A DNA stretch of 19,882 nt from CAZILM01 sp964625325. Its GTDB lineage: Bacteria; Patescibacteriota; Saccharimonadia; Saccharimonadales; CAYVSP01. The notes under the pieces are model-generated. The model saw only the letters and a program-made list of their open reading frames with translations, had not been told where the DNA came from and did no database searches. The translations under genes were made by a program, and so were the position numbers. Shown here in pieces: positions 7,696-14,186 of the stretch. Numbering within the stretch: the first letter of the stretch is position 1; each line of letters begins with the position of its first letter. The stretch lies in the NCBI GenBank assembly GCA_964625325.1, contig CAZVBA010000012.1, positions 1 through 19,882 on the forward strand, written 5' to 3'.

Positions 7696-7792
7696 CCGAG
7701 AAAATGTCCTTTCTCGGCGCGATGGGAAAACCAAGCCGGAGGTCCTATTCGCCTGTGTCACAGGCCGAATGGGCCGCGCATGGTTGTCCCAT
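7696..7792. ncRNA. Candidate structured RNA of unknown family
   Basis: Hairpin CCGAGAAA (7696-7703) / TTTCTCGG (7710-7717) is perfect. It is followed by a long stem, ATGGGAAAACCA (7722-7733) with TGGTTGTCCCAT (7781-7792), 11 of 12 paired. That stem encloses a bulged hairpin, GGTCC..ATTCG..CCTG (7741-7755) with CAGG..CGAAT..GGGCC (7761-7775). The density of pairing is far above its surroundings. I tested it by eye against the Mn (yybP-ykoY), cobalamin, TPP, GEMM, glycine and M-box signatures, and none fits. The perfect Nramp promoter lies downstream, so it is not the leader of the main Nramp transcript. It may be a stand-alone small RNA. Confidence 0.4.
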
Positions 7793-8044
7793 TATTTTAG
7801 TAGTGGATGAACTGCTGCCACTTAGCTCGCTTGATTTTTACTTCCACGATAGTACCTCTTGTTTGTTTTATTTTTATTTTGACGGACATACCATTGCCCT
7901 CCCTGCTAGCCACAGCAAACCCTCACAGTCGCTTTTGGCTTATTTTTATTTGAACGTTTTTGTCTTCCTCGCCAGATACTCGCATATCATGACAATCTGA
8001 AGTACGTCTAGTTTTACATAACCGTTTCTGCGAGTCAACAGTTT

Positions 8045-8073
8045 TTGATTTGTGGTGTGCAAAAAACTATAAT
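8045..8073 (+). promoter_or_regulatory. Strong sigma-70-type promoter of the Nramp gene
   Basis: TTGATT (8045-8050), a 17-nt spacer and a perfect TATAAT (8068-8073) are present. The expected start of transcription is near 8080, which excludes the upstream in-frame starts (TTG at 8045, ATG at 8072) and selects ATG 8087 with a leader of about 7 nt. Confidence 0.82.
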
Positions 8074-8086
8074 GACGCTTAAGCTT

Positions 8087-9463
8087 ATGAGAAAAAAGAA
8101 AAGTACTATCCAGCGAGTAACCGAAGCACCGGCGGCGGCGCTTGATCGTGTGGTTACGACCGGCTCCCACGTTACAGTCCGTATTCCCGGTAAACAGATG
8201 GTTACTAGGACCAAAGCCTACTGGAACGCGCTAGGACCAGGCCTGACGACCGGTGCGTCTGATGACGACCCGTCGGGTATTGCTACCTACTCCCAGGCCG
8301 GTGCCCAGTTCGGCTTTGGGTTGCTGTGGATGGCCGTAGTCACCTTCCCGTTGATGGCGGTGGTTCAAGAGATGTGCGCCCGCATCGGGCTGGTAACTGG
8401 TCGCGGCTTGGCCGGCACCATGCGCTTGCACTATCGCCGCCCCTTACTCATTTTTGCCACCCTGCTTTTATTTGTAGCCAACGCTTTTAACATTGGGGCT
8501 GATTTGGGCGCCATGGCTAAGGGTGTGCAGTTACTATACCCGGCTTTTAGTTTTGTAACGCTCATTATTGGCTTTACGGTTATATCGCTCGGTGTTCAGA
8601 TTTTCTATGACTACGCCCGCTATGCGCGCTACCTGAAATGGTTGGCTATGATATTGCTGGCCTACATCGCCTCGGCTTTGCTGGCCCATCTGAACTGGCA
8701 GGACGTGCTGCGCCACAGTTTTGTGCCACACATCGTTTTTTCCAAGGCCCAGATATTGCTGATCTGCGCCATCTTGGGCACGACTATTTCGCCTTACCTT
8801 TTCTTTTGGCAAACGTCGCAGGAAATAGAAGAGGAAATCGTCAAAGGCAAAACATCCGTGAAGCTGCGCAGTGGTAGCAACACCAAGGAGCTGCGGACGA
8901 TGCGCATCGACGTCTGGTCGGGCATGCTGCTATCAAACATTGTGATGTTCTTTATCATTGCAGCGTGTGGCGCCCTGCTTTTCAGCCACGGTATCACCAA
9001 TATAACTTCGGCCGCGCAAGCTGCCGAGGCGCTGCGTCCGTTCGCCGGCAACGCTACCTATTGGTTGTTCGCGGTTGGTATCATTGGCACCGGCCTGCTG
9101 GCCATTCCGGTGCTGGCCGGTTCCACATCCTATGCTCTAAGTGAGTCTTTCCGCTGGCGCGAAGGCTTATACCGCCCGCTCAAGCAAGCCCACGCCTTTT
9201 ACGGCATTATCATCATTTCGATGTTAGTCGGCCTGGGCATTAACTTTATCGGTATCGATCCGATTAAGGCGCTGATTTACTCGGCGATTGCCAACGGCAT
9301 CGTCGCGCCCGTGGTGCTGTGTTTTATTGTGGCTATCAGTAGTAACAAAAAGATTATGGGGCAATGGGTCAACCGCCGTTCGACGACTTGGTTAGGTTGG
9401 GGGGTGACCATCGTCATGGCCGTGGCCGGGGTAGCCGCTATTTATGCTCTAGTCTTCCCGTGA
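8087..9463 (+). CDS. Nramp-superfamily divalent metal transporter, atypical metal site
   Basis: The protein is 458 aa with about 11 TM helices after a roughly 45-residue basic cytosolic leader. TM1 has GPGLTTGASDDDPSGIATYSQ and TM6 has LGTTISPYLFFWQ (residues 230-242). In classical Mn/Fe Nramps (MntH) the metal is held by TM1 DPGN and TM6 Ala-x-x-Met-Pro-His. Here Asn becomes Gly64, the TM6 Met becomes Ser and the His becomes Tyr. This places it in the widespread DDPSG subgroup, closer to Nramp-related proteins such as the Mg2+-type NRMTs than to MntH. Mn selectivity should not be assumed. The start is fixed by the promoter. It converges on the iron-permease gene with a 15-nt tail overlap. 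Confidence 0.93.
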   Translation: MRKKKSTIQRVTEAPAAALDRVVTTGSHVTVRIPGKQMVTRTKAYWNALGPGLTTGASDDDPSGIATYSQAGAQFGFGLLWMAVVTFPLMAVVQEMCARIGLVTGRGLAGTMRLHYRRPLLIFATLLLFVANAFNIGADLGAMAKGVQLLYPAFSFVTLIIGFTVISLGVQIFYDYARYARYLKWLAMILLAYIASALLAHLNWQDVLRHSFVPHIVFSKAQILLICAILGTTISPYLFFWQTSQEIEEEIVKGKTSVKLRSGSNTKELRTMRIDVWSGMLLSNIVMFFIIAACGALLFSHGITNITSAAQAAEALRPFAGNATYWLFAVGIIGTGLLAIPVLAGSTSYALSESFRWREGLYRPLKQAHAFYGIIIISMLVGLGINFIGIDPIKALIYSAIANGIVAPVVLCFIVAISSNKKIMGQWVNRRSTTWLGWGVTIVMAVAGVAAIYALVFP

Positions 9464-9898
9464 AGTATTAAGCGATTGGCGCCGTTTATGAACGGCCTCA
9501 ATCTTGTGGTGCAATTGGTGAATCGAGGGATGTTGCCCCGGCGCCCACGAATCGTGCATGCGCTTGAACTCTTCATTAAGCACACCTAATTCATCGTCGC
9601 TCAGGTCCTCCAAGTCGACAAACGAATCACGGGCCTTGCTGGTCGAGCGGATGAGCTCGTCTAGCTTGAGTTGCATAGCAGTGCTGTTTCGGTTCTGGGT
9701 GTTTTGGATTAGGAACACCATCAGAAATGTAACAATTGTAGTACCGGTGTTGATGACCAATTGCCAAGTGTTGGAAAAACCAAAAATCGGACCGGTTAAA
9801 CCCCAGACGGCCACAATTAATAGGGCGGCTAAAAAGGCGGTCGCAGTACCGGTAATTTCAGAAACCTTATTGGAAAAGCGGCGGAAGATGTCTTTCAT
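9449..9898 (-). CDS. Low-affinity iron permease family protein (PF04120-like)
   Basis: The protein is 149 aa. An amphipathic N-terminus (MKDIFRRFSNKVSEITGT) is followed by two TM helices (about 20-40 and 49-65) with the family block FSNTWQLVINTGTTIVTFLMVFLIQNTQNRNSTAMQLKLDELIR. The C-terminus is acidic then basic (DLEDLSDDEL). Family members resemble the cytosolic-helix part of yeast Fet4, but iron transport by the short bacterial proteins is not established. I rejected the longer in-frame start at 10018, which would run across the divergent antiporter start, and chose ATG 9898. A TATTCT with an upstream TTGTGT at 17 nt may be its promoter, overlapping the antiporter promoter. Confidence 0.86.
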   Translation of the reverse strand: MKDIFRRFSNKVSEITGTATAFLAALLIVAVWGLTGPIFGFSNTWQLVINTGTTIVTFLMVFLIQNTQNRNSTAMQLKLDELIRSTSKARDSFVDLEDLSDDELGVLNEEFKRMHDSWAPGQHPSIHQLHHKIEAVHKRRQSLNTSRED

Positions 9899-9901
9899 GC
9901 T

Positions 9902-9930
9902 TTGGCGCTCATGCTTATTTGTTGTAGAAT
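9902..9930 (+). promoter_or_regulatory. Candidate promoter of the CPA2 antiporter gene
   Basis: TTGGCG (9902-9907), a 17-nt spacer and TAGAAT (9925-9930) are present, with a leader of about 20 nt before ATG 9957. It overlaps the opposite-facing promoter region of the iron permease gene, so the two may compete. Confidence 0.55.
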
Positions 9931-9956
9931 ACAGGGGAAAATTGTAAAACACAAAC

Positions 9957-11678
9957 ATGCACGCTTCCATATTTTCCGAACTCAGTTTAATCATCGCTTT
10001 GGCGGCCGGCATGGCCATGGTGATGCGCCTGCTGCGTCAACCATTAATTATCGGCCACATAATTACCGGTGTCATCGTCGGGCCGGCCATGCTGCACTGG
10101 GCTAATTCACCTGATACGATTGATGTCTTCTCCAATATTGGCATCGCGCTTCTATTGTTCATCATCGGCCTGGGCTTAAATCCGCGCGTCATCAAAGAAG
10201 TCGGTAAAGTCGCCGCGGCGGCCGGTTTGTTACAGGTGTTCTTGAGCACAGCGATTGGCTGGGGCTGCGGCATGCTGCTCGGCTTTGGCCGCACTGAATC
10301 TCTGTTTCTGGGCGTGGCGCTGGCCTTTTCCAGCACCATTATTATCCTGAAACTGTTATCGGATAAAAAAGAGCAAACTAGGCTGTACGGCAAAATTGCC
10401 ACTGGTATGCTGCTGATTCAGGACGTGTTGGCGGCCTTTGCGCTGTTGTTTGTCACCGCCCAGGCCAAGGAGGGCGGCTTTTCGCCGCTGCAACTGGGCA
10501 ACCTGGTGTTCAAGGGTGCGCTGATTGCCGTGCCGCTGCTGTTCATCGGCAACGTCATTCTGCCTAAGCTGCATAAGTTCATAGCGAGTAGTCAGGAGTT
10601 GTTATTCTTATTTGCGATTGGCTGGGGCTTTGGTTTCGCGGCCCTGTTTGAACTGACTGGCTTTAGCCTGGAAATTGGCGCCCTGCTGGCCGGTGTGGCC
10701 CTGGCCTCGCTGCCCTTTACCCAAGAAATTAGCGCCCGCCTGCGGCCGCTGCGCGACTTTTTCATCGTAGTCTTCTTTATCGCCCTGGGCACGCGGCTGA
10801 CGTTTGTCAATTTTGGCGTGCTGTTGCCAGCCATTCTGCTGGGTAGCTTTATCGTTATCGTGCTCAAGCCGTTGGTCATTCTGGTCATCATGGGCCTGAT
10901 GGGCTACACCAAGCGGACCAGTTTTAAGGCGGCCATTGCCATGGCTCAGGTTAGTGAGTTCTCGCTGATTTTCCTGGTGCTAGCCAACAAGCAGGGGCTG
11001 GTATCGAACGACCTGGTCATCGTACTGACGTTTGTAACCCTGATATCAATTGCCGTCTCAGCCTACCTGATTCTGTACTCCGATAAGCTATTCGTGCTGT
11101 TTGAACGCGACCTCAGCCTGTTTGAACGCCGGCACCGGCACTTTGAGCGCGAGACGCGCCACCACTTTGACCTGGTGCTGTTTGGTTACCAAAAAGGCGG
11201 CCACGAATTCGTCAAAGTTTTCAAAAGTCTCAAGCGGCCCTTTACGGTGATTGACTACGATCCGGAGGCGATTGATACCTTGGAGCATCACCAAATTAAC
11301 TATGTCTACGGTGATGCCACCGATATTGAGCTGTTGGAGGAGATCGGCTTGGACAAAACCAAGCTGATTGTCTCAACCATCAGCGACCACGAAACCAATA
11401 CCTTCCTGACCAAATTACTCAGCGAGATTAACCCTCACGTTGTCCTCATCCTGCACGCCGAAACCGTCGAAGAAGCCGCTGAGCTCTACGAACTGGGCGC
11501 CAGCTATGTGGTCATTCCACACTACATTGGCAGTGAAAAAATTGGCGCCTTTATCCGCAAAAGCGGGCTCAAGAAGAGCGAGTTTAAGAAGTACCGCGAG
11601 AAGCACCTGGCCTATCTGCAGACCCATTACGACATGGAGCTGGAAACCACCGAAGCCGAAGCGCAAACTCAGTCGTAA
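9957..11678 (+). CDS. CPA2-family cation:proton antiporter with RCK domain (KefB/KefC-like)
   Basis: The protein is 573 aa. The membrane domain has about 12 TM helices (residues 1-375). It carries QPLIIGHIITGVIVGP, the GIALLLFIIGLGLNP block and LIQDVLAAFALL, where the central Asp sits in the ion-binding position of CPA antiporters. A basic linker (ERRHRHFERETRHH) leads to an RCK_N/TrkA-N NAD-binding domain at about 400-520: DLVLFGYQKGGHE, VIDYDPEAIDTL, YGDATDIELLEEIGLDKTKLIVSTISD. The acidic tail ends TTEAEAQTQS. It should exchange Na+ or K+ for H+ in the inner membrane under nucleotide control. No RCK_C domain is evident. It is convergent with nadD, with 3 nt between stops. Confidence 0.94.
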   Translation: MHASIFSELSLIIALAAGMAMVMRLLRQPLIIGHIITGVIVGPAMLHWANSPDTIDVFSNIGIALLLFIIGLGLNPRVIKEVGKVAAAAGLLQVFLSTAIGWGCGMLLGFGRTESLFLGVALAFSSTIIILKLLSDKKEQTRLYGKIATGMLLIQDVLAAFALLFVTAQAKEGGFSPLQLGNLVFKGALIAVPLLFIGNVILPKLHKFIASSQELLFLFAIGWGFGFAALFELTGFSLEIGALLAGVALASLPFTQEISARLRPLRDFFIVVFFIALGTRLTFVNFGVLLPAILLGSFIVIVLKPLVILVIMGLMGYTKRTSFKAAIAMAQVSEFSLIFLVLANKQGLVSNDLVIVLTFVTLISIAVSAYLILYSDKLFVLFERDLSLFERRHRHFERETRHHFDLVLFGYQKGGHEFVKVFKSLKRPFTVIDYDPEAIDTLEHHQINYVYGDATDIELLEEIGLDKTKLIVSTISDHETNTFLTKLLSEINPHVVLILHAETVEEAAELYELGASYVVIPHYIGSEKIGAFIRKSGLKKSEFKKYREKHLAYLQTHYDMELETTEAEAQTQS

Positions 11679-11681
11679 TGT

Positions 11682-12281
11682 TCAAGCGTGATAAAGATTG
11701 TGTTTCGCGATATAGGCCGCGACTGACGGATCGACCTCCGGGTTAGGCTTACCTTTGCGCAATTTTTGGCGGACTGAACCCGACGATACATTAGTGTGGG
11801 CGGCTTTAATAATTTCGTAGTGGAATTTGACGCCCTTAGTTTTTTCAATTTGACGGACGTGTTGCACAACTGCGCCAAAGTCTGCCAAGCGGGCGCCAAT
11901 GATAAAGTGGACTGACTTTATGAGACTCTCGACGTGTGGCCAGTTGATGAAATGGGTTAGCAGCATATCGTCACCCATCAGCATATAGAGCTGAGCACCT
12001 TTGAAGCGGGCTTGCAACAGTGGCAAGGTAGTCTGGGCGTCAAACTGGGCATGCTCCAAAGCAATCGTAGCAAAGTGTGGCTCATGCTGGAGCGCCAGGC
12101 GCACCATGTTAATGCGGTGTTCGAGAGCACGCACCCCCTGTTTGCGCCGTGGGCTGGGTTCGATTAGGAAAAAGATTTTGTCGAGTTTGGCCTTATCTAG
12201 TGCTTCGCGCGCGAAAGCAATGTGGCCATTATGAATCGGGTCAAAGGTACCGGAAAATATGCCGATTTTTTTCATAGACAT
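11682..12281 (-). CDS. nadD: Nicotinate-nucleotide adenylyltransferase
   Basis: The 199-aa cytosolic enzyme adenylates nicotinate mononucleotide to deamido-NAD, the penultimate step of NAD synthesis. The nucleotidyl-transferase signature GIFSGTFDPIHNGHI (residues 6-20, with the HxGH motif) and the C-terminal VSSGSVRQKLR (ISSTxIR-type) block are clear. The basic loop EPSPRRKQGV fits the substrate-binding segment. A TATACT at 12287-12292 ends 5 nt before ATG 12281. ATG 12275 (MKKIG) is the alternative start and would give a leader of about 5 nt. Longer in-frame starts would run through the structured element and are rejected. Structured element copy A lies directly upstream. Confidence 0.95.
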   Translation of the reverse strand: MSMKKIGIFSGTFDPIHNGHIAFAREALDKAKLDKIFFLIEPSPRRKQGVRALEHRINMVRLALQHEPHFATIALEHAQFDAQTTLPLLQARFKGAQLYMLMGDDMLLTHFINWPHVESLIKSVHFIIGARLADFGAVVQHVRQIEKTKGVKFHYEIIKAAHTNVSSGSVRQKLRKGKPNPEVDPSVAAYIAKHNLYHA

Positions 12282-12286
12282 ATAAC

Positions 12287-12292
12287 AGTATA
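12287..12292 (-). promoter_or_regulatory. Candidate -10 box of nadD
   Basis: TATACT on the minus strand directly abuts the nadD start. The same TATACTG...TATATG arrangement occurs upstream of the O-antigen-ligase-like gene next to element copy B. A good -35 is not visible; the -35 position falls in the conserved GGATG block of the element. Confidence 0.4.
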
Positions 12293-12293
12293 A

Positions 12294-12464
12294 GCTGAAT
12301 AGCTTGCATATGGATGCGGCGCTAGGAGCCCGCGAAGCACGGAATGAGCCGTATAGACATACGGCGAAGGAGTACTGGAGCGAGGCGACACCGCGCGGCG
12401 CCATAAGTGTCGGCGGAGTTCTGGCTTTGCCAGAAGCAGGCCGATACGGTGCAAGTTATTCAGC
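12294..12464. ncRNA. Covarying structured element, copy A
   Basis: The 171-nt element closes with a 15-bp stem P1 (12294-12308 with 12450-12464, one G-T pair). Inside, P2 TATGG/CCATA (12309-12313, 12401-12405) encloses P3 GCCCGC/GCGAGGC (12328-12333, 12380-12386, one bulged A). P3 encloses P4 GCCGTAT/ATACGGC (12348-12354, 12359-12365). A second arm has P5 GTGTCGGC/GCCGATAC (12407-12414, 12440-12447) capped by P6 TTCTGGC/GCCAGAA (12419-12425, 12429-12435). Conserved single-stranded blocks are GAAGCACGGAATGA (12334-12347) and GAAGGAGTACTGGA (12366-12379). Copy B has the same fold with compensatory changes. The transcribed strand is unresolved. The right arm of P1 contains the stop codon of the zinc-ribbon gene. 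Confidence 0.7.
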
Positions 12465-12620
12465 CGGCAAGCCTTCGCAGCACTTGGTAGGCAGGTGGCA
12501 CTGCGGGCAAACAAAGTGCCCGTGCACTGGTTCAATCGGATAATAACTGCAGTTGTCGCAGAACAACGCCGGTGATTTCTCTTTTACGAGCTCCTGATAA
12601 TTTTCATCATCCGCATCCAT
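12456..12620 (-). CDS. Small zinc-ribbon protein
   Basis: The protein is 54 aa. The acidic N-terminus (MDADDENYQELVKEK) is followed by a zinc-ribbon-like pattern: Cys21-x2-Cys24, 13 residues, then Cys38-x2-Cys41 (LFCDNCSYYPIEP, HGHFVCPQCHLP), plus a CC pair at 47-48. AGGAG at 12629-12633 lies 8 nt before the ATG, an ideal Shine-Dalgarno. The start overlaps the end of the upstream 472-codon gene by 37 nt in another frame, so the two are probably co-transcribed and coupled. The stop codon sits within stem P1 of structured element A. Family not recognised; zinc binding is inferred from the Cys spacing. Confidence 0.78.
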   Translation of the reverse strand: MDADDENYQELVKEKSPALFCDNCSYYPIEPVHGHFVCPQCHLPTKCCEGLPAE

Positions 12621-14002
12621 GGGCTTTTCTCCTGTCCTTTATCTTCCCGTAGTTTGGACGGGGCTGCAATGGTTTTTGTGGGGTCTTCGCCTTTGTCAAA
12701 TTTTGCCTGACAGTGTCGGCAGACATTGCAAGGACCGACTTCCGTCTCGCTCGGCCGGGTGGCGCAGGTTTTGACCACACACCGGCCGCGCTTCCATTTC
12801 CAGTCTTTGCGATTTTCTTTAGCGCTATCGTAGATTCCACTGATCTCATCGCTGTAGGCCCCGGTGCCCGAAACTTCACCAGCACCACCACAGGCCGGCG
12901 AAGCATACGGATCACTAGCGTGTTTGCCTTGCTGCAAATAAGCTTTACCCTGCTCGTGGTTACCGGCTGCCATTGCTAAACTAGCCTTGCGATAATACTT
13001 GGCCGCCAGTTTGCCACGGGCATCAACGGCATAGTCAGGATTAAGTAAGCAAATTTCATCTATGATGCGTTCCCGCTCCTGGTTGTATATCGCCAGTTTC
13101 TGATTATAAGTAATCTCGCTACTATGCATTTTTTCGTTCAAGTGAGCTTCCAGCTGAGCGAGGCGTGGATAGTAGATTTCGGCTTGAGCTTCCCTTTCTT
13201 TGGAAACACGGCGGAGGTGCTCATAGTCGGGGTGGTGAGGATTGGAAGTTTCATTACCATAATGAACGCCGCGAAAGCTATCAAGTGTCATTTGAACCGT
13301 CACCGCGCCGTCATAGAACACCTGCCGGTTGGCAAGCATTTGAGCGCCCAGGGCATCTGCTGACGAATTAATTGCCGCGCCAAACCGGCCAACCAGCCGG
13401 GCGCTGCTGCCATCATTGCTATGACTACGTGAAATTTGCTCAATAACGCGCTTCATACTGCCGTTCGGCTGACGCTCGAAATGCATGACGCGTACCATGC
13501 CTTTCTTATTGCCATAACGGTAGCCGTGGCGCCAAGCCAGCTCGGCTGTGGTGGCCGCTTCCGGAAAGTCGGACAAGGTAACAATCATGGTATCCTCGGG
13601 CATAAGCCCGGCCAGAATGTCCCAACTGAGTTGTTGCGCTATCAGTTCTTCGCGGATTTCTAGAAAACGACGCTGCTTTTCCCATGCTGGTAATTTTTCT
13701 GACCAGCCATTTAAGAGCCTCCGCAGCACTTGGCCGTTCGTAATAGCTTGATCCCCTGTCAATTCGATTGTCGATAAGTGACCGCTAGCTGTTAGACCTT
13801 CAAACAGGCTGGTGCGGGCGTTATCAAAATTCTCGGGCGCCATTTCGCTAAACTCTGGCTGTCGGTAACCATTAATGAACCATTGTGTGAGTTCATTAAA
13901 AGCTGCCATGTCATAGCGCTGCCCGGCCAATTCGGCATAAGGTTGGTTGTTTTGTTCTTTGCTACTGAGTACTTCCACAAAAAAGCCCTTACTGGCGAGC
14001 AA
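12584..14002 (-). CDS. Conserved-looking protein of unknown function under a cobalamin riboswitch
   Basis: The open frame is 472 codons. It has no signal peptide or TM helix and I do not recognise a family. Visible parts are a mixed alpha/beta N-terminal half (e.g. MIVTLSDFPEAATTAELAWR, RVMHFERQPNGSMKRVIEQI), a charged helical or coiled-coil middle (EHLRRVSKEREAQAEIYYPR through ERERIIDEICLL), a Gly/Ala-rich linker, and a Cys cluster at 408, 413, 425, 428 and 431 (CVVKTC, CNVCRHC) that may bind zinc. The only conventional in-frame start is TTG 14002, with no Shine-Dalgarno. The AGGAG and ATGs of the upstream riboswitch (14022, 14016) are out of frame by one base, so a frameshift or unusual start is likely. 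The zinc-ribbon gene overlaps its 3' end. Confidence 0.75.
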   Translation of the reverse strand: MLASKGFFVEVLSSKEQNNQPYAELAGQRYDMAAFNELTQWFINGYRQPEFSEMAPENFDNARTSLFEGLTASGHLSTIELTGDQAITNGQVLRRLLNGWSEKLPAWEKQRRFLEIREELIAQQLSWDILAGLMPEDTMIVTLSDFPEAATTAELAWRHGYRYGNKKGMVRVMHFERQPNGSMKRVIEQISRSHSNDGSSARLVGRFGAAINSSADALGAQMLANRQVFYDGAVTVQMTLDSFRGVHYGNETSNPHHPDYEHLRRVSKEREAQAEIYYPRLAQLEAHLNEKMHSSEITYNQKLAIYNQERERIIDEICLLNPDYAVDARGKLAAKYYRKASLAMAAGNHEQGKAYLQQGKHASDPYASPACGGAGEVSGTGAYSDEISGIYDSAKENRKDWKWKRGRCVVKTCATRPSETEVGPCNVCRHCQAKFDKGEDPTKTIAAPSKLREDKGQEKSPWMRMMKIIRSS

Positions 14003-14022
14003 GAGCTTGAAGACATCTTCAT

Positions 14023-14120
14023 TGCTCCTGCTCGGGAGTCTTAACTCGCTGTATCGGACTGAGGCGTGGGGCCATTACCGTTGCGGCACAGTTCCCGATT
14101 TGCACGGGATTCCAGCGTTT
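14023..14120 (-). promoter_or_regulatory. Cobalamin (B12) riboswitch, compact form
   Basis: Read on the minus strand, the aptamer core is closed by CGCTG (14113-14117) with CAGCG (14047-14051). It contains the conserved blocks GGAATCCCGTGCAAATCGGG, ACTGTGCCGCAACGGTAA and the B12-box-like CAGTCCGATAC. This matches the RF00174-type cobalamin core; the peripheral 5' domain is absent, as in compact variants. Downstream, CTCC-CGAGCA-GGAG (14025-14038) can form a P13-like hairpin. That hairpin would hide the AGGAG site ahead of ATG 14022/14016, pointing to translational OFF control by cobalamin. The regulated product is the unknown 472-codon protein. Confidence 0.88.
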
Positions 14121-14186
14121 ATTTTTTTAACTTACGTGTAATTAAGCTTAGCATAAGCACACCACACGTAGCGTAGTAATTTTTGT

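Larger units (their letters stand above)
7556..8044. other. Gene-free stretch rich in hairpins and AT-rich tracts
   Basis: No convincing gene lies here. The left half (7600-7800) has four nested or tandem stem-loops, described separately. The right half is AT-rich with T-runs such as the tract near 7867-7880 and a similar one near 7940-7951. A distant inverted repeat pairs ACTCGCA (7978-7984) with TGCGAGT (8029-8035) just upstream of the Nramp promoter; its role is unknown. Confidence 0.6.

Noticed and set aside
7696..7792. Mn2+ (yybP-ykoY) riboswitch for the Nramp gene
   Set aside because: The conserved loop sequences of that family are not visible, and the Nramp promoter at 8045-8073 lies downstream of the structure.
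7611..8000. 129-codon plus-strand open frame starting with GTG
   Set aside because: It runs through the nested stem-loops and AT-rich tracts, has an odd composition (clusters of Phe/Tyr/Ser/Leu), no Shine-Dalgarno and no recognisable family; it is better explained as non-coding.
7978..8035. Long-range ACTCGCA/TGCGAGT inverted repeat as an operator of the Nramp gene
   Set aside because: Seven base pairs separated by 44 nt can occur by chance and no second site supports it.
12294..12464. Element A/B pair as transposon terminal inverted repeats or a MITE
   Set aside because: The outer stem sequences differ between copies while remaining paired, there is no target-site duplication visible, and conservation is internal rather than at the ends.
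12272..12535. 87-codon minus-strand open frame across element A
   Set aside because: It shadows the zinc-ribbon gene in another frame, lacks a Shine-Dalgarno, and crosses the structured element; the 54-aa frame with AGGAG is far better supported.
13792..14022. 76-codon frame from the riboswitch AUG as the true product
   Set aside because: Beyond the first codons it is a shadow of the long frame with no protein-like pattern; kept only as evidence for the frameshift question.
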